64,000 nt of DNA from the NCBI RefSeq assembly GCF_012933445.1, contig NZ_JABBNC010000035.1:1-64000 (forward strand), read 5' to 3'. Origin of the DNA: Actinoplanes sp. TBRC 11911 (GTDB taxonomy: Bacteria; Actinomycetota; Actinomycetes; Mycobacteriales; Micromonosporaceae). This document shows positions 44,646 through 53,880 of the stretch, in pieces. The position numbers and the translations under genes were made by a program. The stretch's first letter is position 1; each line of letters starts with the position of its first letter. The notes beneath the pieces are model-generated. The model was not told the DNA's origin. It was given only the letters and a program-made list of their open reading frames with translations, and searched no databases.

Positions 44646-44689
44646 CAGTTCCCCCGTGGTGCGCCGCTTGACGTGCCGCGGGGGAACTG
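44646..44689. other. strong hairpin in the tetR/TMEM175 divergent region
   Basis: Perfect 11-bp arms CAGTTCCCCCG and CGGGGGAACTG, 22-base loop. It lies 55 bases before the TMEM175-like start, so it would be in its 5' leader. The rest of the 306-base region 44438-44743 shows only the operator at 44461. Confidence 0.6.
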
Positions 44690-44743
44690 AAAACCGAGCT
44701 CGGCGGGACTGCGCTCCGGCGTACGTCCATTGATAATGATCGG

Positions 44744-45367
44744 GTGAGCGAGACCACCCGCCTCGAGGCATTCAGCGACGGTGTTCTCGCCATCGCGATC
44801 ACCCTGCTCGTGCTCGATCTGCGGGTGCCGCTGGAGGACACGCTCCACGGCTCGCTGGCGTCGGCGCTCGCCGACGAGTGGCCGGCCTACGCCGCGTACG
44901 TGACCAGCTTCCTCGTCATCGGGATCATCTGGGTCAACCATCACGGCGTGTTCAGCCTGGTCAACCGCGTCGATCGGGTCACGCTGTTTCTCAACCTGCT
45001 GCTCCTGATGGCGGTCGTGGCCATCCCGTTCACGACGGCGTTGCTGTCCGAGTACCTACGGGCCGGCGGCCGCGACGCCCGTACGGCCGCGCTGGTCTAT
45101 TCGCTCGTCATGCTCGCGATGTCGGTGGCGTTCGCGGGTCTTTTCGCCCACCTCGCGCGCCACGCGGAGCGGCTGGCCGACGGGGTCGACCCGGTAGCGG
45201 TGCGGCGCTCGATCGTCCGGTTCAGCGCCGTGGGCCTGCTTCTCTACGTGGGGACCGTGATCGTGGCGTTGTTCAGCGCGCCGCTGTGCCTGATCGCGCA
45301 CTTCCTGATCGCCCTCTACTACTGCTTCCAGCAGATCCGCCCCGGCCGCCGGCCCGCCGAGGCGTGA
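44744..45367 (+). CDS. TMEM175-family (DUF1211) potassium-channel-like protein
   Basis: 207 aa with six membrane helices. The signature F-S-D sits at the start of helix 1: RLEAFSDGVLAIAITLLVLD (about 6-25), as in bacterial TMEM175 channels where this helix lines a K+-selective pore. IIWVNHHGVFSLVNRVDRVT is also typical of the family. GTG 44744 start. Single gene; physiological role unknown. Confidence 0.9.
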   Translation: MSETTRLEAFSDGVLAIAITLLVLDLRVPLEDTLHGSLASALADEWPAYAAYVTSFLVIGIIWVNHHGVFSLVNRVDRVTLFLNLLLLMAVVAIPFTTALLSEYLRAGGRDARTAALVYSLVMLAMSVAFAGLFAHLARHAERLADGVDPVAVRRSIVRFSAVGLLLYVGTVIVALFSAPLCLIAHFLIALYYCFQQIRPGRRPAEA

Positions 45368-45569
45368 GGCCATCCCAGGTCGGTCACCGAGTGGTGACGC
45401 AGAAACCCAGGATCCTAGGATGCTTGAGGGGGTGGGGGCCCGAGCACGTTTACGGCTTTTGTCGCAGCTGCACGTTGTTGGCGATGGTGGTGGGCTGCGA
45501 CGTCACGGAGGGCGCAGCCCCGTCGCATCGAGCGTGGGCGGGGACAGCATCGCGCCGACGCCGGCCGCC

Positions 45570-45631
45570 GCGAGCATGCCACCCGCCGAGTCGCGGTTAC
45601 GCGAGCATGCCACCCGCCGAGTCGCGGTTAA
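45570..45631. repeat. 31-bp tandem duplication
   Basis: Two copies beginning GCGAGCATGCCACCCGCCGA at 45570 and 45601, identical except for the last base. Confidence 0.85.
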
Positions 45632-45689
45632 GAGAACGCGCCCGCGCACCTCGCCCCGGCCGTTGCTCTTGCGGCCGCCCTGACTCGAT

Positions 45690-45778
45690 GCGTAGCCGGC
45701 CGCCGGGGGAGAGGATGCCGCGTAGCCGGCCGCCGGAGACAGGATGCCGCGTAGCCGGCCGCCGGAGACAGGATGCCG
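45690..45778. repeat. 29-30 bp tandem repeat, three copies
   Basis: GCGTAGCCGGCCGCCGG followed by AGACAGGATGCC-type sequence begins at 45690, 45720 and 45749. Copies two and three are identical. Confidence 0.85.
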
Positions 45779-45880
45779 GCGATTCCGCTGCGGCCGACGA
45801 AAGCGTCATGGTCGCGCGGCGATCCGCTTGTGGGCGGTCGTTCCCACTGTGTGGACATTTGCGGCCACATCGTGGCTTTT

Positions 45881-46022
45881 TGTGAACCTTGGAGAGTTGC
45901 GCCCACATACGAGCCATAACTCTCCAAGGTTCACATCTGGCCGCGAAAGCCCGCCGCGCAAAAGCCGCATCGCCCGACAAAAACCTCTCCACAATGGACG
46001 AATATCCCACATCGCGGACGCC
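45881..46022 (-). repeat. composite repeat B-A, copy 5 (hairpin A5 plus box B)
   Basis: Hairpin A5 (45881-45935) has perfect 18-bp arms TGTGAACCTTGGAGAGTT / AACTCTCCAAGGTTCACA. Box B (45986-46022) is on the other side of a 50-base spacer. Read on the minus strand the 55-bp hairpin is identical, loop included, to A6 at 56946-57000, and the composite has the same total length (142 bp). Confidence 0.85.
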
Positions 46023-46525
46023 TGTTCCAGGACGTGGTCGCCGATCTCAGTAAGCGGTCAGCGATCCCAGATAGTGGATGTGCCGCGCCACTCGCCGGGC
46101 CTGGCGGCCCAGCCGGTTCGGACAGTTACCGGAAATATCGGAAATGCGTGATCGGGTGCGCAGCATAGGGCCTTTCCCCGCGACCTGTACCGATTGCGTA
46201 ACCCGTGCCGCCTGCGCGACCTGCACCGACCAAAGCGACCTGTGTCGACGTGTGACTCGCGAGAGACCGCTACGAATCGCGGGCGAGCGCTGGAGAAAGA
46301 GCGGGAGACGCGGGCGGGCGCGGCGCGAGTGCGAAAGGGCGAGGGAGCGAGGGAGTAAGTGGGGCGGTCGCGGGAGAGCGCGGCGCGAGCGCGGGCAGGT
46401 GTGGTGCGGCGCGAGTGGCCGAGGGACAAAGGGCGCGGTGTGCGCCGAAGCAAGAGCGGCGGGGTGCGACTTGCTGCTGTCGGTGCTGATGGGGGTGGGT
46501 TGCGGTCACCTATCCTGCCCGTGTG

Positions 46526-46888
46526 ATGGAAGCGAAACGGCGCCCCCGCGGTGCCCTGGAATCCGAGGTGATGGCGGCGCTCTGGGCGGCCGGCAAACCG
46601 CTCAGCCCGGCGGACGTCCAAGCCACGCTAGGGGGCGGGCTCGCCTACAACACCGTGCAGACCATCCTGATCCGGCTGATGGACAAAGAGCTGGTGCGGC
46701 GGGCGGCCCAAGGGCGCGGGCACATCTACTGGCCGGTGCTCGACGCCGCGACGACCGCCGCGGACCGGATGCGGGCGGCGCTTGACGCGCGGCCGGATCG
46801 GCAGGCGGTGCTGCAGCAGTTCGCGGCCGGGCTCGGGGCGGAGGACGCCGAGGTGTTGCGGGCGCTGCTGGATGAGCGCACGTCGTGA
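46526..46888 (+). CDS. BlaI/MecI-family repressor
   Basis: 120 aa winged-helix penicillinase-repressor family protein: GALESEVMAALWAAGKPLSP, DVQATLGGGLAYNTVQTILIRL recognition region, DKELVRRAAQGRGHIYWPV wing, and C-terminal dimerisation helices. ATG 46526 is used, GTG 46523 is possible; no ribosome site is visible. The following M56 protease gene starts inside its stop codon (GTGA), the classical BlaI-BlaR1-like pairing in which the protease signal inactivates the repressor. Confidence 0.9.
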   Translation: MEAKRRPRGALESEVMAALWAAGKPLSPADVQATLGGGLAYNTVQTILIRLMDKELVRRAAQGRGHIYWPVLDAATTAADRMRAALDARPDRQAVLQQFAAGLGAEDAEVLRALLDERTS

Positions 46889-47754
46889 CGTACGCGGTCT
46901 ATCTGCCCTTGATCCTGCCGGCGCTGCTGGCGGTCGCGGCACGGCGCGCCGGGGATCGGCTGGGGCCGCGCAACGGTGCCGTCGGGCTCACCCTCGCCGG
47001 GATCTGCGCGGCGGCCGCCACCGTATGGGCTCTCGCCCTGCTGGCGCTGACGCTGTTCGACGACCTGCCGTCGATGAGCGCGCGAGCCCCGGGCCTGCCG
47101 GAACCGGTCCCTGACTGGGTGGCGCTCACGGCCGCCGCCGCGATCATTCTGGCCGCCGGGAGTGCGGTGCAGGACCTTCATCAAAGGCGTTCCCCCGTAC
47201 GCCTGTTGCGCAGTGACCAGGCCGCCGCCGGTGACGTGGTGATGGCCGCCGACGACGAGCCCCTCGCGGTCGCGCTGCCCGGCCGTCCGGGGCGGATCCT
47301 GCTCACCACCGGGATGGTCCGGCTGCTCGGCCCGCGCGAGCGCAGCGCCGTCCTCGCGCACGAACGGGCCCACCTCACGCACCGTCACCACCTGCTGATG
47401 GCGACGGCCGGTGCGGCGGCGGCGATCAACCCGCTGCTGCGTCCGGTGCGCGACTCGGTGGCGTACCTGATCGAGAGATGGGCCGACGAGGAGGCCGCGA
47501 CCGAACTCGGCGACCGCGACCTGGTGGCGCGCGCCGTCGCCAAGGCCGCGCTGGCCACCACCGACCGCACCCCCGCGCTCGGCGTGCACGGCGGGGTCGT
47601 GGTCCGTCGCGTCCGCGCGCTGCGCTGCCCGCCACGGCCCGTCACCGGCAGAACCATGGCCGCCCTCGTCGTCACGGCGGCGACCGCGGTGGCCGCCGCG
47701 ATCATCGCCACCTCGGATTTCGTGGTGCTGCTGCACACATGGCTGGTTGCCTGA
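46885..47754 (+). CDS. M56-family (BlaR1/MecR1-like) membrane metallopeptidase
   Basis: 289 aa. Membrane helices at about 5-20, 34-60, 78-97 and 260-285 surround a cytoplasmic zinc-protease domain with HERAH in LAHERAHLTHRHH (about 153-165) and a downstream Glu in ERWADEEAA. Unlike BlaR1 it lacks an extracellular penicillin-binding sensor domain, so the signal is unknown. Short actinobacterial M56 proteins of this size are common next to BlaI genes. Confidence 0.88.
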   Translation: MTYAVYLPLILPALLAVAARRAGDRLGPRNGAVGLTLAGICAAAATVWALALLALTLFDDLPSMSARAPGLPEPVPDWVALTAAAAIILAAGSAVQDLHQRRSPVRLLRSDQAAAGDVVMAADDEPLAVALPGRPGRILLTTGMVRLLGPRERSAVLAHERAHLTHRHHLLMATAGAAAAINPLLRPVRDSVAYLIERWADEEAATELGDRDLVARAVAKAALATTDRTPALGVHGGVVVRRVRALRCPPRPVTGRTMAALVVTAATAVAAAIIATSDFVVLLHTWLVA

Positions 47755-47801
47755 GCATTCGCGGGGGAATCCTCGAGGCGTACGGGAGGTTGGGAGACGG
47801 C

Positions 47802-48827
47802 GTGAAGAAGAAGATCGGGTTCTTGTCCTTCGGGTTCTGGCGGGACGTCAACGGATCCCAGACGCGCAGCGGCGCCGACGCGTTGCTGCAGACCATCGAC
47901 CTGGCGCAGGCGGCCGAGGACGTCGGGGTGGACGGCGCGTTCGTCCGGGTGCACCACTTCGAGCGTCAGCTCGCCTCGCCGTTCCCGCTGCTGTCCGCGA
48001 TCGGGGCGCGCACCAGCCGCATCGAGATCGGCACCGGCGTGATCGACATGCGCTACGAGAATCCGTTCTACATGGCCGAGGAGGCCGCGGCCGCCGACCT
48101 GATCAGCGGCGGCCGGTTGCAGCTCGGCGTGAGCCGGGGATCCCCGGAGAGCGTGCTGCGCGGCGCCGAGGTCTTCGGCTACGTGCCGCCGGAGGGCACC
48201 ACCGCCGCCGACCTGGCCCGGAACAAGACCGAGATCTTCCTGGCGGCGATCGACGGCGCCGCGGTGGCCCAGACCGACCCGGCCCGCACCGGCGTCAGCG
48301 GCGGCCTCGCGATCTCGCCGCAGTCGCCGGGCCTGCGGGAGCGCATCTGGTGGGGGGCGGGCCAGTTCGCGACCGCGCGCTGGGCCGCCGAGATCGGCAT
48401 GAACCTGCAGAGCTCGACGCTGCTGTCCGAGGAGACCGGCCAGCCGTTCGACCAGTTGCAGGCCGAGCAGATCCGCCAGTTCCGCGAGGCGTGGCGCGAG
48501 AACGGGCACGACCGCGAGCCCCGCATCTCGATCTCGCGCAGCGTCCTGCCGATCACCGAGGAGATCGACCGGATCTACTTCGGCGACCAGGAACAGGACG
48601 AGGACCAGGTCGGGCTGCTCGAGGGGGTCCGGTCACGCTTCGGCCGCACGTACGCCGGTGAGCCCGACCGGATCGCCGAGGAGCTCGCGCAGGACGAGGC
48701 CGTACGCGAAGCCGACACGATCCTTTTCACCGTCCCGAATCAGTTGGGTGTCGAGTACAACGCGCGCATCCTCGAGTCGATCGCGAAGTACGTCGCGCCG
48801 GCGATTGGGTGGGAGCCGGCGAAGTAA
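47802..48827 (+). CDS. LLM-class flavin-dependent oxidoreductase
   Basis: 341 aa bacterial-luciferase-like (beta/alpha)8 protein. Motifs: TIDLAQAAEDVGVDGAFVRVHHF, RIEIGTGVIDMRYENPFYMAEEAAAADLISGGRLQLGVSRGSP (start of the central block) and the C-terminal FTVPNQLG...NARILESIAKYVAPAI. It uses FMN or F420; the substrate is not predictable. GTG 47802 follows GGGAGGTTGGGAG. The NACHT gene starts 12 bases after its stop, so the two are likely co-transcribed. Confidence 0.88.
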   Translation: MKKKIGFLSFGFWRDVNGSQTRSGADALLQTIDLAQAAEDVGVDGAFVRVHHFERQLASPFPLLSAIGARTSRIEIGTGVIDMRYENPFYMAEEAAAADLISGGRLQLGVSRGSPESVLRGAEVFGYVPPEGTTAADLARNKTEIFLAAIDGAAVAQTDPARTGVSGGLAISPQSPGLRERIWWGAGQFATARWAAEIGMNLQSSTLLSEETGQPFDQLQAEQIRQFREAWRENGHDREPRISISRSVLPITEEIDRIYFGDQEQDEDQVGLLEGVRSRFGRTYAGEPDRIAEELAQDEAVREADTILFTVPNQLGVEYNARILESIAKYVAPAIGWEPAK

Positions 48828-48839
48828 TACCGTGACCGG

Positions 48840-51800
48840 GTGCCGCGGAAATTGACGTACGCCGACGCCGTCAAGGTGCTCGGCGGCTCCGGTCCCCTTC
48901 TCGATTTCGCGGACAACGTCCTCGGCGGTCTGCTCAGTGTGGCGACCGCCGGGGGCAGCGAGGTCGCGCTCAGCCTGTTCGACGCGAAGGCCGAGGTCAT
49001 CCGGCTCGGCCGGGTGGTCACCGGCCGGATCCGCGAGTCGGTGACCGGGCTGGGCCGGTATCAGCGCAGCGAGCGATTGCGGGCCGCACACGGCATTGTC
49101 GTGGTGTCCGCGTTCTTCGAGGCCTTCGACGAACGGCTGCGTGCCGCCGGGATCGCCGCCGCGGAGATCAATCGTGAGGAGCAGCTACTCCTGGCGGCCG
49201 GCACCGGCGGCGACTGGTTCCGCCGGCTGCTGGCCGAGCCGATCCCGTCGCCGTCACCGGACCGGGGCTACGAAGGCCTCCGGACGGATCTCGGCGACTT
49301 CTATGCCCGGCTGGAGCATCGAGCGCTCGGCCATCTGCGGGGCTTGGCCGTGTGGGAGGACGCGGAGCGGGCGCGGGGTTCGATCGGCTCGCTTGATGTT
49401 GCCGGCCCGGCGCTCGACCACTACGAGAGCAGCGTCCGGCGGCTCGCGCTCGACGTGCCGGAGTTCGCGATCTGGATGCGCCAGATCGAGGACCGGGCCA
49501 TCGCCCGTGGCCTGGAAACCCTCGAAAAGGCGTTGCTGAGCGCCACCTCCGGGCACGATCCGGTACGCCGGCGGGCCGAGCTCGCCGCCGCGTACCGGGC
49601 CGAACTCGACCGTCCCGTTCTGGCCGGCGCCACCGGTGAGCTGGTCATGCCGACGCTGGCCGCGGCGTACGTGGATCCGCCTTTCCGGGTGAAGCCGGCC
49701 GGCCCGGGCGCGAAGCCCGGCGACGAGTCGTGGTGGGACACCCCGCCGCGCGACGACCTGGCCGAGTTCCTCGCCTTCCATCTGACCACCCCGCAGTCGG
49801 CCGACGCGCCGCTGCTGCTGCTCGGCCAGCCCGGTGCCGGCAAGTCGGCACTGACCCGGATCCTCGCGGCCCGGCTGCCCGCGGCCGACTTCCTCGTCGT
49901 GCGGGTGGTGCTGCGCGAGGTCCGGGCCGAGGCGGAGATCCAGGACCAGATCGAGCAGGCACTGCGCTCGACGATCGGGCAGACCGTCGAGTGGGCGGCG
50001 CTGGCCGAGTCCGCCGAGGGCGCGATGCCGGTCGTGCTGCTCGACGGCTTCGACGAGCTGTTGCAGGTGACCGGCGTGCACCAGTCCGACTACCTGCGCC
50101 GGGTGGCCGCCTTCCAGGAGCGCGAGAAGGTGCTGAACCGCCCGGTCGCCGTCGTGGTGACCAGTCGCATCGCGGTGGCCGACCGGGCCGCGATGCCGCC
50201 GGGCGGTCTGGCGGTCCGGCTCGAGCCGTTCGACGAGCCGCGGATCGAGCGCTGGCTCTCGGTGTGGAACGCCGGCAACGCCGGACGGCTGACCGTGGAC
50301 GCCCTGCGCCCCTATCTGCACCTCGCGACCGAGCCGCTGCTGCTTCTCATGCTGGCCCTGTACGACGCCGCCGGAAACTCGTTGCAGGACGAGGACGTCG
50401 ACGCGGGCCGGCTCTACGAACGCCTGCTGCACGAGTTCGCGGCCCGTGAGGTCCGCCGCGTGCACGACGCGCAACCGGAGGAGGCCCAGGCTCGCCTGAT
50501 CGAGGAGGAGTTGCAGCGGCTGTCGGTGGTCGCCCTGGCGATGTTCCACCGTGGACGCCTGTGGGCCACCGGCACCGAACTGGATGCCGACCTCGCCGCG
50601 CTCGGACTCGGACCGTCGGTCAGAGCACCGACGGAAAGCTTCCGGACGCCGCTGACGGCGGCGCAGGAGATGGTCGGGCGATTCTTCTTCATCCAGCGCG
50701 CGCAGGCCTATCAGGACGAGCAGACGCTGCAGACGTACGAGTTCCTGCACGCCACCTTCGGCGAGTTCCTCGTGGCGCGGCTCGTCGTGCAGGCGGTGCG
50801 CGACGCCTCGGCCCGCTGGAACGCCGGCACGCTGTCGCTGGGGCAGGCGGCGGACGACGGTCTCGTGCAGACCCTGCTGCCCTTCACGCCGCTGTCCGCG
50901 CGCGCGACCGTGTTGCCGTTCATCGAGGGGCTGGTCGATCCGTCGCTGCGGCCCTGGCTCATCGACCGGTTGCGGAGCGCGGTGCTGCGGCCGGCCTATT
51001 CGCCCGGCGCCTATCAGCCGGTGGACCGGCGCGCCGACTTCTGGATGAGCACGTACTCCTTCAATCTGTTGCTGCTGACTCTCGCCTGCGGTTCCCCGGT
51101 GCGGGCGTCGGAGCTTTTCCGGTACGCCAAGGACCCGGCCGGCTGGCTGCGCAACATGGCTTTGCAATGGCGTGCCGCCGTGCCGAGCGGGATGTGGCTG
51201 GACGCCGTGCGCGCGATGACCATTACCCGCACCCGTACCGCGGACGATCGGCGCGACATCGAGCTGGCGCTGGCATTCTCGGCGACGCCCGAACCGGTCG
51301 ATCCACTGTGGTCGCACCATTCGTCGCCGGAGCGGGACTTCCGCGAGATGGACAGCTTCGGCGGGTATTTCGGGCTGGAGGACACTCTCAAGTCCATCCA
51401 CCTCACCGGCGCGTTGAGTGATGACGTCCTGCGGCACGTCGTGCAACCGCTGATCGAGGCGGTGCCGTACGCGGTCACCGGGTTCGCCCGGCACGGCCCC
51501 GGAGACGCCGAATCGATCGCGGCCAGCCTGGTCCGGCTCTGGGTCACCTCCGGTCTCGGCGAAGGTGATCTGCTTGCCGCCTACCAGCGGGTGGTGTCGG
51601 CCGTGACCGGGCCGGCGTGGGGGCCGCCGGGACCGGACAACACCTCGGTGGTGCCGGTCGTCAGGATGGTGCTGCGCAGCTTGACCGCCGACGCCGGGCG
51701 CTTACCCGTCGTCGATGTCGCTCGTTTCGTCGATCGGCTCTGTGGGCGGTTGCCGTCCTTCGGGCCTGAGGACCAGCTGGCCGCCTTGGAGTGCGTCGCG

Positions 51801-51971
51801 GCGACGACCGCGAGGTCGTTCGAAGGCGATCAGGTCGTCGATTCCCTGTCGGACATGCTCAGTTTCAGCACGGATGCGTTGTCCCCCGCGTATCGCCGGC
51901 GCATGCGCGTCGCGCTCGATCGCTATCGCCCCGGCCACTACCGCGACGTCATCGAGCAGCTCGACTCTTAA
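48840..51971 (+). CDS. NACHT NTPase (NLR-like) with actinobacterial N-terminal helical domain
   Basis: 1043 aa. The N-terminal helical domain (1 to about 240) resembles the NACHT N-terminal helical (NNH7-type) family: YADAVKVLGGSGPLLDFADN, LSLFDAKAEVIRLGR, RAAHGIVVVSAFFEAFDERL. NACHT NTPase about 300-560 with Walker A GQPGAGKS (329-336), Walker B VVLLDGFDELL (398-408) and VVVTSRIAV (sensor 1). The C-terminal half (about 600-1043) is all-helical with no repeat sensor I recognise. Bacterial NACHT proteins are STAND NTPases, many of them anti-phage; here no separate effector or nuclease is fused or adjacent, so function is inferred. GTG start 48840. Codon use is like its neighbours. Confidence 0.88.
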   Translation: MPRKLTYADAVKVLGGSGPLLDFADNVLGGLLSVATAGGSEVALSLFDAKAEVIRLGRVVTGRIRESVTGLGRYQRSERLRAAHGIVVVSAFFEAFDERLRAAGIAAAEINREEQLLLAAGTGGDWFRRLLAEPIPSPSPDRGYEGLRTDLGDFYARLEHRALGHLRGLAVWEDAERARGSIGSLDVAGPALDHYESSVRRLALDVPEFAIWMRQIEDRAIARGLETLEKALLSATSGHDPVRRRAELAAAYRAELDRPVLAGATGELVMPTLAAAYVDPPFRVKPAGPGAKPGDESWWDTPPRDDLAEFLAFHLTTPQSADAPLLLLGQPGAGKSALTRILAARLPAADFLVVRVVLREVRAEAEIQDQIEQALRSTIGQTVEWAALAESAEGAMPVVLLDGFDELLQVTGVHQSDYLRRVAAFQEREKVLNRPVAVVVTSRIAVADRAAMPPGGLAVRLEPFDEPRIERWLSVWNAGNAGRLTVDALRPYLHLATEPLLLLMLALYDAAGNSLQDEDVDAGRLYERLLHEFAAREVRRVHDAQPEEAQARLIEEELQRLSVVALAMFHRGRLWATGTELDADLAALGLGPSVRAPTESFRTPLTAAQEMVGRFFFIQRAQAYQDEQTLQTYEFLHATFGEFLVARLVVQAVRDASARWNAGTLSLGQAADDGLVQTLLPFTPLSARATVLPFIEGLVDPSLRPWLIDRLRSAVLRPAYSPGAYQPVDRRADFWMSTYSFNLLLLTLACGSPVRASELFRYAKDPAGWLRNMALQWRAAVPSGMWLDAVRAMTITRTRTADDRRDIELALAFSATPEPVDPLWSHHSSPERDFREMDSFGGYFGLEDTLKSIHLTGALSDDVLRHVVQPLIEAVPYAVTGFARHGPGDAESIAASLVRLWVTSGLGEGDLLAAYQRVVSAVTGPAWGPPGPDNTSVVPVVRMVLRSLTADAGRLPVVDVARFVDRLCGRLPSFGPEDQLAALECVAATTARSFEGDQVVDSLSDMLSFSTDALSPAYRRRMRVALDRYRPGHYRDVIEQLDS

Positions 51972-51975
51972 GTGT

Positions 51976-51989
51976 TGTTTGCACAAACA
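51976..51989. promoter_or_regulatory. operator-like palindrome upstream of the SDR gene
   Basis: TGTTTGCACAAACA, perfect 6-bp arms with a 2-base centre, 14 bases before the SDR start and directly after the NACHT stop. TATGGT at 51992 could be the -10 of a leaderless promoter, in which case the palindrome would block RNA polymerase. Confidence 0.5.
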
Positions 51990-52003
51990 GGTATGGTGCA
52001 TCG

Positions 52004-52807
52004 ATGGAGCGCACCGCGTTGGTCACCGGGGCATCGTCGGGCATCGGGCTGGCCACGGCCGCGGCGCTGGTCGCCCGCGGCTATCGCGTTCTCGGCACCA
52101 GCCGGGACCCGCTGTCGCTGAGCGCCGGCCGGCGCGCCGACGAGGTCGAATACCTCCCGCTGACGCTGAACGACCCCGGCTCGGTCGAGGCGCTGGGCAA
52201 GCACCTCGAGGGCGTCGACGTGCTGGTCAACAACGCGGGGGAGAGCCATTCCGGGCCGTTCGAGGAATTGACGTCCGACGTGCTGCATCGGCTGTTTCAG
52301 GTCAACGTCCTCGGTCCCGTACGCCTGAGCCAGCTCGCCCTGCCCGGCATGCGTGAGCGTGGCTACGGCCGGATCGTGATGGTGGGCTCGATGCTCGCGT
52401 CGTTCCCGCTGGCGTACCGCTCGTCGTATGTCGCGACGAAGTCCGCGCTGAAGGGTTTCTGCACCGCCGCGCGGCACGAGTTCTCGCCGTTCGGGGTGTG
52501 GCTGACCACTGTCGAGCCGGGTTCCGTCAATACCGGCATCAGCACCCGCCGCACCAAGGACTGCGATCCGCAGTCGCCGCGCCGGCGCGAATTCGAGACC
52601 ATGCTGGCCGCCCTGGACCGCAATGAGCAGGGCGGTATTTCCGCGGAACGTGTGGCCCGGACAATTGTCGGCGCAATCGAATCTGATAAGCCACGCCAGC
52701 ATTACGCGGTCGGCAGCAACGCTCCGGTGGCCTTCGCGCTGCGGCGTTTCGCACCGGCCGCAATGATGGAGACGCTCACGCACCGCAGGCATGGTTTGAC
52801 CCGCTGA
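52004..52807 (+). CDS. short-chain dehydrogenase/reductase (SDR)
   Basis: 267 aa classical SDR. Cofactor loop TGASSGIGLATA (8-19), NNAG (about 76-79), catalytic Ser in VMVGSMLASF and YxxxK in SSYVATKSALKGF. The C-terminal part (from VEPGSVNTGI) is like retinol-dehydrogenase-type SDRs. The substrate is unknown. It starts 32 bases after the NACHT gene but with its own likely promoter and operator. Confidence 0.9.
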   Translation: MERTALVTGASSGIGLATAAALVARGYRVLGTSRDPLSLSAGRRADEVEYLPLTLNDPGSVEALGKHLEGVDVLVNNAGESHSGPFEELTSDVLHRLFQVNVLGPVRLSQLALPGMRERGYGRIVMVGSMLASFPLAYRSSYVATKSALKGFCTAARHEFSPFGVWLTTVEPGSVNTGISTRRTKDCDPQSPRRREFETMLAALDRNEQGGISAERVARTIVGAIESDKPRQHYAVGSNAPVAFALRRFAPAAMMETLTHRRHGLTR

Positions 52808-52954
52808 AAGTTGCTGAGTGACGCAGGTCCGCCGGTTCAACGGGCCGCGATTTGTGACTTTCACGAGAGTTCTGGCCGGTTCTTTGTGCCGGGAGCTAAC
52901 TTCGCCCGTGGTGAAACGACCGTTTCATGCAGCGGGGTGAATGGACCAAGGGAA

Positions 52955-53818
52955 ATGGAAAAACGGCTTCGGGTGGGTTTCGTCGGGCTCGGTGACATGG
53001 GGGAACCGCTGGCCCGGCGGCTTATCCAGGCGGGGTTCCCGGTCACGTTGTGGGCGCGGCGCGAGGCGAGTCTGGCCCCTTTCGCGGGCACCCCCTACCG
53101 GCGGGCGGCTGACCTCGTCGAGCTCGGCAGGGCCAGCGACGTGGTGGGCGTCTGCGTCTTCGCCGCCAAGGACGTCCGCGAGGTGATCCTCGGTGACGAC
53201 GGCATCCTCGGCGGCATGGCACCGGGCGGGATCATCCTGGTCCACTCCACCGTCACGGTCGAGGCCGTGCTGGATCTCCAGCGTGAGTGCCTCACCAAGG
53301 GCGTCACCGTGCTGGACGCACCGGTCAGCGGCGCCCGGCAGCGCGCCGAGGAGGGCCGGCTCACCGTCATGGTCGGCGGTCCCGCGACGGTCTTCGAGGC
53401 GGTGCGGCCGGTGCTCGACGCGTTCGGCTCGAACGTGGAGCACCTCGGCCCGACCGGCAGCGGCCTGCGGATGAAGGCCCTCAACCAGGCGCTGCTGTTC
53501 GCCAACCTCAACATGGCCGCGCTGGCGCTGGACGCGAGCCGCCGGCTCGGCCTGGACCGGGCGGCGACCGAGGCCACACTGCGGTCGTCGACCGGCGACA
53601 GCTTCGGGCTGGGGCTGATGGTCGGGCGGATGCTGCCGGACCGCGACTTCGGCGAGCTGGTCATGCGCATCGGCGACAAGGATCTCGACGTCTTCGACCG
53701 GGTCCGCGAGCCGATCGAGGCGGATACCGCGGAGCTGGCCGGAATCGCCCGCGAGGCGAACGAGAATTTCGCGCGGTATCGCAACGTGCTCGACGGCATC
53801 AACAAGCGCGCCGCCTGA
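52955..53818 (+). CDS. NAD(P)-dependent beta-hydroxyacid dehydrogenase
   Basis: 287 aa 3-hydroxyisobutyrate/6-phosphogluconate-type dehydrogenase. N-terminal Rossmann GFVGLGDMGEPLARRLIQAG, substrate motif DAPVSGARQRAEEGRLTVMV, catalytic Lys in GLRMKALNQALLFANL, and cofactor-contact helix near KDLDVFDRVRE. Relatives reduce or oxidise small hydroxyacids or imines. ATG 52955 (weak ribosome site AAGGGAA); a GTG at 52937 is possible. Confidence 0.88.
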   Translation: MEKRLRVGFVGLGDMGEPLARRLIQAGFPVTLWARREASLAPFAGTPYRRAADLVELGRASDVVGVCVFAAKDVREVILGDDGILGGMAPGGIILVHSTVTVEAVLDLQRECLTKGVTVLDAPVSGARQRAEEGRLTVMVGGPATVFEAVRPVLDAFGSNVEHLGPTGSGLRMKALNQALLFANLNMAALALDASRRLGLDRAATEATLRSSTGDSFGLGLMVGRMLPDRDFGELVMRIGDKDLDVFDRVREPIEADTAELAGIAREANENFARYRNVLDGINKRAA

Positions 53819-53880
53819 AAGGTGCCGGAAGGCGCCCGAAGGCGCCGGCGAAGCCGCCGGCAAGGCCGCTCGCGAATCGG

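Larger units (their letters stand above)
45368..46525. other. gene-poor repeat island 4
   Basis: No supportable gene in 1.16 kb. Contains two tandem repeats (45570-45631 and 45690-45778), the composite A5/B (45881-46022), and a purine-rich GC tract (46270-46450) made of GCG/GAG runs. TATCCT at 46511-46516 could be a -10 box for a leaderless transcript of the BlaI-like gene. Confidence 0.6.

Noticed and set aside
45368..46500. tRNA or rRNA genes in the non-coding islands
   Set aside because: I looked for cloverleaf-like pairing and conserved TTCGA(A/G)TC arms and saw none convincing in any island; a dedicated scan could still find one.
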